Shown piece after piece: positions 49,173 through 58,225 of a stretch of DNA of 64,000 nt. This DNA comes from Bacteroidota bacterium. Its GTDB lineage: Bacteria; Bacteroidota; Bacteroidia; Bacteroidales; FEN-979. The notes beneath the pieces were generated by a model that was not told the origin of the DNA, did not search any database, and saw only the letters and a list, made by a program, of their open reading frames with translations. Numbering within the stretch: position 1 is the stretch's first letter; each line of letters begins with the position of its first letter. Where the stretch lies: the NCBI GenBank assembly GCA_026391355.1, contig JAPLDH010000051.1, positions 24,777 through 88,776 on the forward strand. The letters are read 5' to 3'. Both the position numbers and the translations under genes were made by a program.

Positions 49173-50080
49173 ATTTCTTTTCCGATAAAATTATAAATTC
49201 CGTCTACATCTTCCGGATGAAACCAGGTGATCTCTTTGTCTTTGTTGAACCAGGTTAATTGTCGTTTGGCATATCTCCTTGAATTGGTTTTAATTTTTTC
49301 AATGGCTTTATCGAATGAGGTCAGTCCGTCAAGATAATCAAACAATTCCTTATAGCCCACTGTATTCAAGGCATTCAGACCTTTGAACGGGTAAACTGAT
49401 TTTACTTCATCTAAAAGCCCTTCCGTAATCATTTTTTCCACCCTTGTATTTATTCTGTTGAACAACTCATCTCTGTCACGGGTCAAACCAATACTGACGA
49501 TCCTGAAATTCCTGTTTTTTTGTTCATTTCTGCGAAGTGAGGAGAAGGGTTTTCCGGTTGTCATGCAAACTTCAATGGCACGGAGAAGCCGTTTGGGATT
49601 CGAAAGATCAACCGTCTTATAATATTCCGGGTCGAGCTCCTTCACTTTTTGCTGAAGCGCCGCAATACCATATTTATTAAGCAACACCTTCAGATCCTCC
49701 CTGAGCATATTATCCGGATCAGGCAGATCATCGATCCCGTGACAGACTGCATTGATATATAATCCTGATCCCCCGGCCATGATAGCGATCCTTCTGGTTA
49801 AAAATAGCTGTTCCAGCTTTAATATTGCGTCTGTTTCAAAAAGGGATACATTGTAATTGTCGTGGATCGAAAGGTGTCCTATAAAATGATGCGGAACTTC
49901 TGATAATTCCCGATCTGAAGGACGTGCTGTTCCAATCTTAAGTTCCTGGTAAAATTGTCTTGAATCTGAAGAGATGATTTCTGTTGAGAAGGATTTGGCC
50001 AGTTGGATTGCAATGGATGTTTTGCCTGTTGCAGTCGGCCCGGCGATGATGATCAGGGTAGGTTGTGCATCAGTAGTCAT
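49160..50080 (-). CDS. miaA: tRNA dimethylallyltransferase
   Basis: A start at 50101 is also possible; 50080 (MTTDAQPTLIII) gives 306 residues and keeps the overlap with the upstream gene to 11 bases. The P-loop is AGPTATGKTSIA; SSDSRQFYQELKIGTARPS, FIGHLSIHDNYNVS and NPKRLLRAIEVCMTTGKPFS are family signatures; YAKRQLTWFNKDKEI is the C-terminal tRNA-binding motif. It adds the dimethylallyl group to A37 of tRNAs reading U-starting codons. The last residues and stop run into ACGCGTT repeats. Confidence 0.95.
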   Translation of the reverse strand: MTTDAQPTLIIIAGPTATGKTSIAIQLAKSFSTEIISSDSRQFYQELKIGTARPSDRELSEVPHHFIGHLSIHDNYNVSLFETDAILKLEQLFLTRRIAIMAGGSGLYINAVCHGIDDLPDPDNMLREDLKVLLNKYGIAALQQKVKELDPEYYKTVDLSNPKRLLRAIEVCMTTGKPFSSLRRNEQKNRNFRIVSIGLTRDRDELFNRINTRVEKMITEGLLDEVKSVYPFKGLNALNTVGYKELFDYLDGLTSFDKAIEKIKTNSRRYAKRQLTWFNKDKEITWFHPEDVDGIYNFIGKEIRET

Positions 50081-50837
50081 CCGGTTCACTATCGTACTCA
50101 TGCTGGTTCATTTCAATATTTTCCAGGTCTTCAAAATCACCCATGCTTTCCACAATATTTTCATCCTCTGGAAAATATTCGTCTGTTTCGTCGTGTACAG
50201 AAATGCTTTTCTGCTTAGTCAGCGGATCTTCTTCAACCAATAATTCATCTATATGATCTTCTATTTCAGCAATCTCGGCCTCATTTTCTTCGATCCCTGA
50301 GAGGATTATCTCCTTTTCCCTTGGAATATCAAAGATAACCGGAGGGATCAGGGGGATTTCTTCCTCTGCAACAGGTTCAACAGGAATAAAAATTTTCTTT
50401 TGTATCTCACCTGTCTTTTTAATGCATTTCGGAAAAATGATATAATCGTCCTCCTTCAGCAGCTTAAAAAGCTCAAGGTGGAATACATATAAATCTTTTG
50501 TATAATATTCATATATCATTTTCTGGTGCGGATCCTCGATAAAATTCTTTAAACGGGAATCTTTCATCAGGTGAAGTTCAAATTCTTCTGTAACTATCTC
50601 ATCCAGTTCCTGATCGTACTTACGCAGACGCTTTTTATGAGGTTTTAGTGATATTTCCTGGTGTTTCTTGTATTTCCGGTCGGTGGTGTAAAAGAAAGCA
50701 TTTTCGCACGGATCCAGATCAGTTGTTGACTGCATTATCTCATGGAAGTCGAGGAAGGTTTGAACAGGTTGGATATCAATCTCCCTTAAAAAATCTTCCT
50801 GGTCTTCTGATGTGATCCTGAAACGATAGATTATCAT
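50070..50837 (-). CDS. pRiA4b ORF-3-like (IS1096 TnpR-type) protein
   Basis: 255 residues. The N-terminal part (YRFRITSEDQEDFLREIDIQ, TFLDFHEIM, NAFFYTTDRKYKKH) resembles the plasmid pRiA4b ORF-3 domain. The C-terminal third is very acidic (EENEAEIAEIEDHIDELLVE) and probably disordered. In spite of the family label it has no recombinase residues. It overlaps the start of miaA by 11 bases and follows cca by 74, so it belongs to a tRNA-maturation transcript; its role there is not known. Confidence 0.7.
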   Translation of the reverse strand: MIIYRFRITSEDQEDFLREIDIQPVQTFLDFHEIMQSTTDLDPCENAFFYTTDRKYKKHQEISLKPHKKRLRKYDQELDEIVTEEFELHLMKDSRLKNFIEDPHQKMIYEYYTKDLYVFHLELFKLLKEDDYIIFPKCIKKTGEIQKKIFIPVEPVAEEEIPLIPPVIFDIPREKEIILSGIEENEAEIAEIEDHIDELLVEEDPLTKQKSISVHDETDEYFPEDENIVESMGDFEDLENIEMNQHEYDSEPDDY

Positions 50838-50911
50838 AATATTTGAATCAATAAACTGGTCAAAAGTAAAAAAAAAATAAATGCTGGAAATTTTACAAGG
50901 ACGATTAAACT

Positions 50912-52348
50912 CTATTTAGATCGTTTCAATCCGAGGCGCTCACCTTCCAGCAACATCCGTTGAAATGCTTCTTCGAACTGGTTTGGAATTTCGCCTTCAA
51001 GAATGGCTTCTGTGATTGCATTCTTTATTATTCCAACCTCTTTTGATGGCTTTATCCCAAATGTTTGCATGATGATCTCTCCCGAAACAGGTGGTTGCCA
51101 GTTCCTCAACCGGTCCTTTTCTTCAATTTCCTTCAGTTTCCTGCGTACAACCTCAAAGTTATCAAGGAACTTTTTAACTTTCTGGAGGTTCTTGGAGGTT
51201 ATATCGGCCTCACAAAGCAACATCAGGTCATCAATGTCGTCACCGGCATCAAACAGAAGGCGCCTGATGGCAGAATCAGTAACGATTTCTTCGGAAAGTA
51301 CGATCGGACGAAGATGCAGGGCTACCAACTTTTCCACATATTTCATTTTTTCATTCATGGGAAGCCTGAACCTCCTGAAGATATCAGTGACCATCCTGGA
51401 TCCCCTGTAGTCATGTGAATAAAAAGTCCAGCCAATCTCAGGCACATATTTTTTGGTGGAAGGTTTCCCGATATCATGAAGGATGGCCGACCATCTGAGC
51501 CAAAGGTTGTCAGATTTTGATGCAACATTATCCAGAACAATGAGCGAATGATGAAAATTATCTTTATGACCTACCCCTTCAATTACCTCAGTTCCTTTTA
51601 ATTCAACAAATTCTGGAAAAATTATGGGTAACAATCCTGAATCCATCATCAGGTAAAACCCGGCAGAAGGCTGATCCGACTGAATGATCTTATTCAATTC
51701 TTCACTAATCCGTTCTGGTGAAATGATCCTTATCCGTTCTGCATTTCTACTGATCGATAAAAAGCATTCCGGGTCGATCGAGAATCCAAGTTGTGTTGCA
51801 AACCGGATGGCACGCATCATTCGCAATGGATCATCCGAAAAAGTGAGATCAGGATCCATGGGTGTGCGGATGATCCTGTCGTGAATGTCCTGAATTCCGT
51901 TGAATGGATCGATCAGTTCGCCAAAGGTTTTTTTTCGCAAATCGAAAGCCATTGCATTGATCGTAAAATCACGCCGTTTCTGGTCATCCTCCAACGTTCC
52001 TTCTTCCACAACCGGTTTCCTTGAATTACTCCTGTATGACTCTTTCCTGGCGCCAACAAACTCTATTTTCAACTTCCCGAATTTCACCTGGGCGGTCCCG
52101 AAATTTCTGAAAAATTTAACCGGAATATCCTTTCCCAACTCCATTGCAAAGTTTTCAGCAAAATCGATCCCGTTGCCAAGTACCATAATATCAATATCAT
52201 CGGAAGCCCGTTTCAGGATAATATCCCTTACATAGCCCCCGATTACGTATGCAGGTATATTTAATTTTTCTGATACTGCAGAGATCACCGGGAAAATGGT
52301 ATGTGACAGATGACTTTTCAAAGTGATGGTATAATTGAAATTTTTCAC
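50912..52348 (-). CDS. CCA tRNA nucleotidyltransferase / poly(A) polymerase family with HD domain
   Basis: 478 residues. The head domain has YVIGGYVRDIILKRASDDID with the DxD metal pair (DDIDIMVLG), RRDFTINAMAFDL and FSDDPLRMMRAIRFA for nucleotide and primer binding. An HD domain follows (HDIGKPSTKKY, VALHLRP). This fits the bacterial class II CCA-adding enzymes; the poly(A) or A-adding-only option cannot be excluded by eye. It leads a minus-strand row with the pRiA4b-like gene and miaA. Confidence 0.9.
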   Translation of the reverse strand: MKNFNYTITLKSHLSHTIFPVISAVSEKLNIPAYVIGGYVRDIILKRASDDIDIMVLGNGIDFAENFAMELGKDIPVKFFRNFGTAQVKFGKLKIEFVGARKESYRSNSRKPVVEEGTLEDDQKRRDFTINAMAFDLRKKTFGELIDPFNGIQDIHDRIIRTPMDPDLTFSDDPLRMMRAIRFATQLGFSIDPECFLSISRNAERIRIISPERISEELNKIIQSDQPSAGFYLMMDSGLLPIIFPEFVELKGTEVIEGVGHKDNFHHSLIVLDNVASKSDNLWLRWSAILHDIGKPSTKKYVPEIGWTFYSHDYRGSRMVTDIFRRFRLPMNEKMKYVEKLVALHLRPIVLSEEIVTDSAIRRLLFDAGDDIDDLMLLCEADITSKNLQKVKKFLDNFEVVRRKLKEIEEKDRLRNWQPPVSGEIIMQTFGIKPSKEVGIIKNAITEAILEGEIPNQFEEAFQRMLLEGERLGLKRSK

Positions 52349-52393
52349 AAAAATAAGGAAACCCTGAAGTCAGGGAAATATTTTTCCCGATTG

Positions 52394-52424
52394 TTTGTCA
52401 TTTAACAACGAAACCTTATTTTTG
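52394..52424 (+). promoter_or_regulatory. Full promoter (TTTG-19-TATTTTTG)
   Basis: -33 TTTG (52394-52397) and -7 TATTTTTG (52417-52424), spacing 19, ahead of the DUF47-pit pair. Confidence 0.6.
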
Positions 52425-52497
52425 TTCCTGACAAAAAATCATTTATTTAATGTTGAGTTAATACTCATCTCCTGAAATATTTTATAATCCAACCCCT

Positions 52498-53121
52498 ATG
52501 TTAAGAGGAATATTACCAAAAGAATATGCTTTTTATGATTTTTTTGAACGACTGATGACCATCAATGTAACAATCAGCACTGAATTCATCTCCATCGTTG
52601 AAGGAAAAACCGATTTACAGAATGCTTCCAATCGTATCCGCTATCTGGAAAGGGATGCCGACAAGGTAACCCATACCTGCATCGATCTGTTGCACAGAAC
52701 ATTCATTACTCCCATCGACCGTGATCAGATCTATAGTCTTATGAAAGGCCTGGATGATTTTGCTGACCAGATCAATGCTGCCACATTCCGCATAACTTAC
52801 TATGATATTAAAGAGATCCAGAAAGACGCGATTGAATTTGCAAGGATCATTTATCAAAGTAATATAGAACTTGAACAAGCAGTAAAGGGACTTCGGCATA
52901 TCAAGAAAAGTCAGTTTATCAGGGATAAATGCTTCCTGGTTCATGAGCTGGAAAACCAGTCGGATGATATTCTCAGGATTGCCATTGCCAATCTTTTTAA
53001 AGAACAGGACATTCTTCTGATCATCAAGTGGAAAGAGATCTATGAACGGCTTGAAAAAGCGGTTGACCGGCTTGAAAAAGTTGCCAATACGATCGAAAGC
53101 ATTTTGATAGACAATGCATAA
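52498..53121 (+). CDS. DUF47 (PhoU-like) accessory protein of phosphate transporter
   Basis: 207 residues, all helical: MLRGILPKEYAFYDFFERLM, RDADKVTHTCIDLLHRTFIT, PIDRDQIYSLMKGLDDFADQ, KWKEIYERLEKAVDRLEKVA. This is the usual DUF47/PhoU-like partner encoded before Pit transporters, binding metals and tuning transport. It starts from its own promoter and precedes pit by 38 bases. Confidence 0.92.
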   Translation: MLRGILPKEYAFYDFFERLMTINVTISTEFISIVEGKTDLQNASNRIRYLERDADKVTHTCIDLLHRTFITPIDRDQIYSLMKGLDDFADQINAATFRITYYDIKEIQKDAIEFARIIYQSNIELEQAVKGLRHIKKSQFIRDKCFLVHELENQSDDILRIAIANLFKEQDILLIIKWKEIYERLEKAVDRLEKVANTIESILIDNA

Positions 53122-53159
53122 CCATTTCCTCCTTTCCCCAAACATTTTAAGCTGATTCT

Positions 53160-54191
53160 ATGGGTTCTGTACTTCCTATCATTGTCATCGCTGTTGCTAT
53201 TGCGTTAATTTTTGATATCATCAATGGGTTCCATGATGCTGCAAATTCGATTGCAACCATTGTATCAACCAAGGTTCTTTCTCCAAAGTTTGCTGTGCTT
53301 TGGGCATCGTTTTTCAACTTCATTGCCATATTGGTCTTCGCACCAAAAGTCGCAAATACAGTATCAAAAATTGTAATTATCAATCCGGCAGATCCTGCAT
53401 TTGTTTATGTAATTCTTTGCGGGCTTATCGGGGCCATCATATGGGATCTGGTAACCTGGTGGTTTGGATTGCCATCCAGTTCCTCCCATGCACTTATTGG
53501 CGGACTTGTCGGGTCCGGGTTAGCTTATCAGGGTGTTCACATTATTAACTGGACCACATTGGCTAAAACTGCGACTTTTATTCCCATAGCACCAATTATA
53601 GGTGTAGGCCTGGGTTTTTCTTTTATCATTGCGTTATTCTGGATCTTCCATAAAGTTTCTCCGAACAAGGTTGATAATATTTTCCGTCGCGGGCAGTTTA
53701 TTTCTGCGGCATTATATTCTCTCAGCCATGGAGGCAATGATGCTCAAAAGACAATGGGAGTACTCGTTGCGATACTCATTGCAGGAGGTGTTATGAAACC
53801 TGATACGCAGTTATCATTATATCATTGGAATACTTTGTGGATCATTCTATCATGCCAGCTGGCCATGGCAGTAGGAACCGCCATGGGAGGATGGCGAATC
53901 GTTAAGACCATGGGTATGAAACTGACCAAGTTGAAACCCATACATGGATTTTGTGCGGAGACTGCAGGTGCATTCACGATTTTCCTAGCCACCCACCTGG
54001 GAATTCCCATTTCCACAACCCATACTATTTCAGGTGCAATTGTTGGTGTTGGAACCGTGACCAACCTGGCGGGAATCAAATGGCAAATTGCCATAAACAT
54101 CGTCATGGCATGGATTGTTACAATCCCGGCCTCAGCCATAGTAGCGGCTCTATGCTTTTATTTAGCCAGATTAATTACCGGTGGCTTCTGA
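53160..54191 (+). CDS. pit: Low-affinity inorganic phosphate transporter (PiT family)
   Basis: 343 residues with about ten membrane helices. The two PiT signature repeats are seen: IINGFHDAANSIATIVSTK near the start and LSHGGNDAQKTMGVL in the second half, with the GLPSSSSHALIGGLVG and GIPISTTHTISGAIVG pore loops. It imports phosphate, probably as metal phosphate, using the proton or sodium gradient. It is co-transcribed with the DUF47 gene. Confidence 0.93.
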   Translation: MGSVLPIIVIAVAIALIFDIINGFHDAANSIATIVSTKVLSPKFAVLWASFFNFIAILVFAPKVANTVSKIVIINPADPAFVYVILCGLIGAIIWDLVTWWFGLPSSSSHALIGGLVGSGLAYQGVHIINWTTLAKTATFIPIAPIIGVGLGFSFIIALFWIFHKVSPNKVDNIFRRGQFISAALYSLSHGGNDAQKTMGVLVAILIAGGVMKPDTQLSLYHWNTLWIILSCQLAMAVGTAMGGWRIVKTMGMKLTKLKPIHGFCAETAGAFTIFLATHLGIPISTTHTISGAIVGVGTVTNLAGIKWQIAINIVMAWIVTIPASAIVAALCFYLARLITGGF

Positions 54192-54235
54192 TAATTTTAG
54201 ATCAATCTTCTTTAAAATAATTCCATCAAATATCT

Positions 54236-54244
54236 TATTTTTGC
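54236..54244 (+). promoter_or_regulatory. -7 box (TATTTTTGC)
   Basis: A perfect TAnnTTTGC match about 75 bases before the dehydrogenase start at 54319. Confidence 0.5.
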
Positions 54245-54318
54245 GAAGTGATTCTATTACTACCGTAATGATCAGGGAGTAGATATTCAACAGTTTATTA
54301 ACATAATTTTTTCTATTT

Positions 54319-55521
54319 ATGGCTAAGAGAATAATAGTTACCATGCCCGGAGATGGCATTGGAAAAGTTGTATTGGTAGAGGCAATAAAAGTATTGAACG
54401 CCGTCGGCTTTGAAGCTGAGTATGTTCATGGCGACATTGGTTGGGAGTTCTGGTGCAATGAAGGAAATCCACTGCCCGACCGGACCATAAAACTCCTCGA
54501 AGAACATAAAATTGGTCTTTTTGGAGCTATTACATCCAAACCAAAAGATAAAGCAGAGGCAGAACTGTCGCCTGAACTGAAAGGGAAAGGCCATGTTTAC
54601 TATAGCCCGATCGTGGCAATGCGCCAGAAATTCGACCTGGATCTCTGCATGCGTCCCTGCAAGACTTTTTCAGGTAATCCCCTTAATTTCATTCGCCGCG
54701 GTGCGAATAACACCATCGAAGAACCTGTAATTGATGCTATGATATTCCGCCAAAACACCGAGTGTTTGTACGGCGGGGTTGAATGGACCAATCCATCTGA
54801 TATTGTGTACGATGCCCTGATGACCCACCCAAAATTCAGGGAGAATTTTGCATGGTGTCCGCGGCCGGAACTCGCAGTTTCTACCCGTATCTTCACTAAA
54901 AAATATACAACCCGGATCGTGAAAGCAGCCTTTGAATATGCAAAGGAACATGGGTTCAAAACAGTTACGGTATGTGAAAAGCCCAATGTTATCCGTGAAA
55001 CTTCAGGGATGATGCTGAAGGTTGCCCAGGAGATGTCGAAGAACGAATATCCCGATATTAAGGTTCAGGATACCAATATCGATGCCCAGATGATGTGGCT
55101 GACGAAGAACCCGGAGACTTATCATGTCCTTGTTGCAGGGAATATGTTCGGAGATATCGTTTCTGACGGATTCGCCGGTTTGGTAGGCGGACTTGGATTT
55201 GCCTGCAGTGCAAACATCGGGTCAGAAGTAGCTGTTTTCGAACCAACCCACGGTTCCGCTCCCAAATATGCTGATTTCAATCCCTCCATTGTGAACCCCA
55301 TTGCCATGGTTCTTTCTGCCTGTATGATGCTTGAACATATCGGAGAAATGGAAAAAGCCAAAAGGATCTATGATGCAGTTGCTGCAGTGATCCTCGAAGG
55401 CAAGGTAAAGAGTTATGATATGCTGAAGCTCCCCGGAACTCCTGAAGCCATCGGCAAAGGCGCTGCAAGCACCCAGCAGATCGGGGATGCCATTGTTGCA
55501 AAATTGACAACTAACACCTAA
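54319..55521 (+). CDS. Isocitrate/isopropylmalate dehydrogenase family protein
   Basis: 400 residues. Family motifs: IVTMPGDGIGK at the start, GAITSKPKDKAEAEL (substrate loop), RKFDLDLCMRPCK-like arginine pair, VCEKPNVIRETSG, LVAGNMFGDIVSDGFAGLVG and VFEPTHGSAPKYA (NAD side). The substrate loop is neither the LeuB (GGPKW) nor the NADP-Icd form, so the exact 3-hydroxyacid is uncertain; isocitrate is likely given the aconitase-like gene 0.8 kb downstream. The C-terminal KLTTNT and stop are the beginning of an ACGACTTA array. Confidence 0.82.
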   Translation: MAKRIIVTMPGDGIGKVVLVEAIKVLNAVGFEAEYVHGDIGWEFWCNEGNPLPDRTIKLLEEHKIGLFGAITSKPKDKAEAELSPELKGKGHVYYSPIVAMRQKFDLDLCMRPCKTFSGNPLNFIRRGANNTIEEPVIDAMIFRQNTECLYGGVEWTNPSDIVYDALMTHPKFRENFAWCPRPELAVSTRIFTKKYTTRIVKAAFEYAKEHGFKTVTVCEKPNVIRETSGMMLKVAQEMSKNEYPDIKVQDTNIDAQMMWLTKNPETYHVLVAGNMFGDIVSDGFAGLVGGLGFACSANIGSEVAVFEPTHGSAPKYADFNPSIVNPIAMVLSACMMLEHIGEMEKAKRIYDAVAAVILEGKVKSYDMLKLPGTPEAIGKGAASTQQIGDAIVAKLTTNT

Positions 55522-55556
55522 CGACTAACGACTTACGACTTACAACTTACGACTAA
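55510..55556. repeat. ACGACTTA octamers after the dehydrogenase
   Basis: CTAACACCTAACGACTAACG then ACTTACGACTTACAACTTACG: five to six units starting in the last codons of the gene and ending just before the HD gene's ATG. Confidence 0.85.
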
Positions 55557-55570
55557 ATACAAAGAATCAT

Positions 55571-56116
55571 ATGACTGAAGAAATTTTGAGCCTTTGGCCG
55601 GAACTCATGTGGATCAATGATGAGGATCTCCGGGAAAAGACAGCAAGAACCTGGGAAGTTGCCTTGGAAAAAAGCGTTCTTACAGTTGATGACCTTCGGA
55701 AAATTCCTTTTACGCTTCTGGCTGGTCCTGATCTCAGGGTTTCTTTTATGGCGCATAAACGATGTGTAGTCCACATCGCAAAGGATGCAGGTTTAAAGAT
55801 GAATGAATTTTTCAAGGAGGATCTCCCGGTGAATATGGATGTCCTTATTGCAGGGGCAATATTGGCAGATGTTGGAAAGTTGCTTGAATATGAAATGAAA
55901 GACGGAAAATCCGTGCAGGGAAAATACGGAAAATACCTGCGGCATCCTTTTTCCGGAGTTTCACTGGCTGAACAGTGCGGCGTTCCGGCAGAAGTGTGCC
56001 ATATCATTGCAACACATGCCGGCGAAGGGGATATGGTTAAACGGACTGTCGAAGCATATATCGTTCATCATGCAGATTTTATGACTTTCGAACCCTTCCG
56101 CGACAGGCTGAAATAA
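55571..56116 (+). CDS. HD-domain protein between the dehydrogenase and aconitase-like genes
   Basis: 181 residues. HD pattern: FMAHKRCVVHIAKDAG (His), GAILADVGKLLEYE (the usual HD pair appears as Ala-Asp, so one metal ligand is altered), KYLRHPFSGVSLAEQC and CHIIATHAGEGD (further His residues), IVHHADFMTFEPFRD (His-Asp). The C-terminal motif suggests it can still bind metal. Such HD proteins sit beside aconitase/dehydrogenase-like genes in some anaerobes, with no known function. It may act on a nucleotide or be regulatory. Confidence 0.75.
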   Translation: MTEEILSLWPELMWINDEDLREKTARTWEVALEKSVLTVDDLRKIPFTLLAGPDLRVSFMAHKRCVVHIAKDAGLKMNEFFKEDLPVNMDVLIAGAILADVGKLLEYEMKDGKSVQGKYGKYLRHPFSGVSLAEQCGVPAEVCHIIATHAGEGDMVKRTVEAYIVHHADFMTFEPFRDRLK

Positions 56117-56296
56117 ACTGGTGAACTGGTCATCAGGTCATTAAGTCATTAGGTCATTAAGTCATTAGGTCATTAGGTCATTAGGTCATTAGGTCATTAG
56201 GTCATTAGGTCATTAAGTCATCAGGTTATTAAGTCATCTGGTTATTAAGTCATTAGGAAATTATTGACTTTGTTACTCTGTTACTCTGTTACTCTG
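56117..56296. repeat. AGGTCATT octamer array (about 17 units) plus TTACTCTG units
   Basis: After a GAACTGGT-like start, AGGTCATT/AAGTCATT repeats continue to about 56257, including seven identical AGGTCATT copies in a row. Four TTACTCTG copies follow (56270-56296). It is the longest short-repeat array in the window. Confidence 0.95.
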
Positions 56297-56315
56297 TCAC
56301 TTTAAAGAATGAAAT

Positions 56316-58115
56316 ATGAATATAATTGAGAAGATCATCGCTCTGCATTCCGATCAAATACTGGTGAAGCCAGGCGACATAATTGACGTAACAATTGATA
56401 TCCGTGCTGCACGGGATTTTGGGGGTGCAAATGTTGTAAAAAACATCCTGGATAACGGGTTAAGTGTTGCAGATCCTTCGAAGACGATCTTTACTTTCGA
56501 CTGCAATCCGGGAGGTTCTGACCAGAAATATGCTGCCAATCAGCAGTATTGCCGGCAATTTGCAAGGGAAAACGATATCCGGATCTTTGACGTGGATGCA
56601 GGCATCGGTACACATCTCGCAATCGATGGCGGGTTTGCCTGGCCGGGAAGCACTTTTGTTTCCACAGATTCCCATGCCAATATCCTGGGTGCGATCGGAT
56701 GTTTCGGGCAAGGTATGGGAGACCAGGATATAGCAGCCGCCTGGGCAAACGGATATGTATGGTTCAAGGTTCCTGCCTCGGTAAAAATCAACCTGAATGG
56801 GAAAAGACCCGAGATGCTGTCTGCCAAAGACATCGTGCTGAACCTTCTCTCTATATTCGGGGCCAATAAGTTACTTGGTTATTCAGTGGAGATATACGGT
56901 ACTGAAGTTGAAAACCTGACCATGGATGAAAGGATCACGATCTCTTCGATGGCTACTGAAATGGGCGCCATCATCATTTTCATCTCACCCAATGACCTTG
57001 TTCTGAAAGCCTTAAAAGAGAAGACAAAAAAGGATTATTCCGTAATAACTTCAGATCCCGATGCCGTTTATGAAAAGACCTTCGATATTGATCTGGGGAA
57101 ATTTGTCCCGATGGTCGCCAGACCGGGTCATCCCCATGATGATATCTCAATAAAGGATCTCAGTCATATGAAGATCGATTCGGGTTTTATTGGTAGCTGC
57201 ACCAATGGCCGGATGGAAGATCTGCGGATTGCTGCCGGCATCCTCAAAGGGAAGAAGGTTGCTCCGGGTGTGGTATTAAAGATTGTTCCTGCAACCGACG
57301 AAATCTGGAATGAAGCCTTGAAGGAAGGCCTGATCGCTGTTTTTAAGGAAGCAGGCGCGATGGTCTCCAATGCAGGTTGTGCAGGTTGTGCAGCCGGACA
57401 GGTCGGACAGAACGGACCAGGTGAAGTCACTGTTAGTACCGGAAACCGGAATTTTGAAGGCAAACAGGGAAAAGGACTCGTGTACCTTGCCTCCCCTGCG
57501 GTTGTCGCAGCATCCGCCGTTGCAGGATATATCACGACACCTGATCAGATGCCATCTGCTGCTGAAAAGTTCGTAAAAAAAGGAACTGTCAGGGCTGTTG
57601 CGAAAGAAAAAGTCCGGACCGAAAAACCAATTGCGGTAGAAGGCCGGGTTTGGATCATACCTAAAGACGACATCGACACGGATATGATTTTCCACAATCG
57701 ATACCTTACAATTACCGATATTAAAGAGATGGGTCAATACACCTTTGATAACCTGAAAGGATACGAAGATTTTGCAAAGAAGGCAAAGCCCGGAGATATC
57801 GTGATCACTAATAAAAATTTTGGCGCTGGCAGTTCCCGTCAGCAGGCCGTCGACTGTTTCCTTTCCCTCGGGATCAGTTGTATCCTAGCTGAATCCTATG
57901 GAGCCATCTATGAACGGAATGCCATCAATGCCGCGATGCCCATCCTTACTTATGATCCGGATATGTTGAAATCAGTTGAACTCAGTGATGGGGATACAAT
58001 CAGGGTGGATTTCATTTCGGGGCAATTGACGAACCTGAAAAACGGACAATCCGCTCAAATTGATAAATTTTATGATGCTCAACTGGCTATTTATAAAAAC
58101 GGTGGGCTCTTATAG
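56316..58115 (+). CDS. Fused aconitase-like hydratase (large and small domains in one chain)
   Basis: 599 residues. The iron-sulfur ligands are Cys295 (GSCTNGR), Cys355 and Cys358 (NAGCAGCAAG); FVSTDSHANILGAIGCFGQG is the substrate motif of domain 1. The small (swivel) domain begins near residue 430 with VWIIPKDDIDTDMIFHNRYL and includes GAGSSRQQAVDCFL. Fusion of the two subunits, at this short length, marks the LeuCD/homoaconitase-like aconitase group used by many anaerobes. It likely isomerises citrate or a related acid; the isocitrate dehydrogenase-like gene upstream supports this. Confidence 0.88.
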   Translation: MNIIEKIIALHSDQILVKPGDIIDVTIDIRAARDFGGANVVKNILDNGLSVADPSKTIFTFDCNPGGSDQKYAANQQYCRQFARENDIRIFDVDAGIGTHLAIDGGFAWPGSTFVSTDSHANILGAIGCFGQGMGDQDIAAAWANGYVWFKVPASVKINLNGKRPEMLSAKDIVLNLLSIFGANKLLGYSVEIYGTEVENLTMDERITISSMATEMGAIIIFISPNDLVLKALKEKTKKDYSVITSDPDAVYEKTFDIDLGKFVPMVARPGHPHDDISIKDLSHMKIDSGFIGSCTNGRMEDLRIAAGILKGKKVAPGVVLKIVPATDEIWNEALKEGLIAVFKEAGAMVSNAGCAGCAAGQVGQNGPGEVTVSTGNRNFEGKQGKGLVYLASPAVVAASAVAGYITTPDQMPSAAEKFVKKGTVRAVAKEKVRTEKPIAVEGRVWIIPKDDIDTDMIFHNRYLTITDIKEMGQYTFDNLKGYEDFAKKAKPGDIVITNKNFGAGSSRQQAVDCFLSLGISCILAESYGAIYERNAINAAMPILTYDPDMLKSVELSDGDTIRVDFISGQLTNLKNGQSAQIDKFYDAQLAIYKNGGLL

Positions 58116-58127
58116 TAATTTGACATG

Positions 58128-58225
58128 AGGCAGTAGGCAATAGGCAATAGGCAATAGGCAATAGTAATAAATATTTTCCTACATTTCTACATTTCTACAT
58201 TCCTACATTCCTACATTTCTACATT
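58128..58225. repeat. AATAGGC heptamers then ACATTTCT octamers between convergent genes
   Basis: CAGTAGGCAATAGGCAATAGG units (58131-58163) are followed by CTACATTTCTACATTCCTAC units (58178-58225) that reach the stop of the minus-strand acyltransferase. Confidence 0.9.

Noticed and set aside
56117..56296. CRISPR-like array
   Set aside because: The units are 8 bases in direct succession with no spacers and no cas genes; it is a microsatellite.
54319..58115. leuB-leuCD leucine operon
   Set aside because: No leuA, the aconitase-like enzyme is a fused chain with a different domain layout, the dehydrogenase lacks the LeuB substrate loop, and an HD gene lies between.
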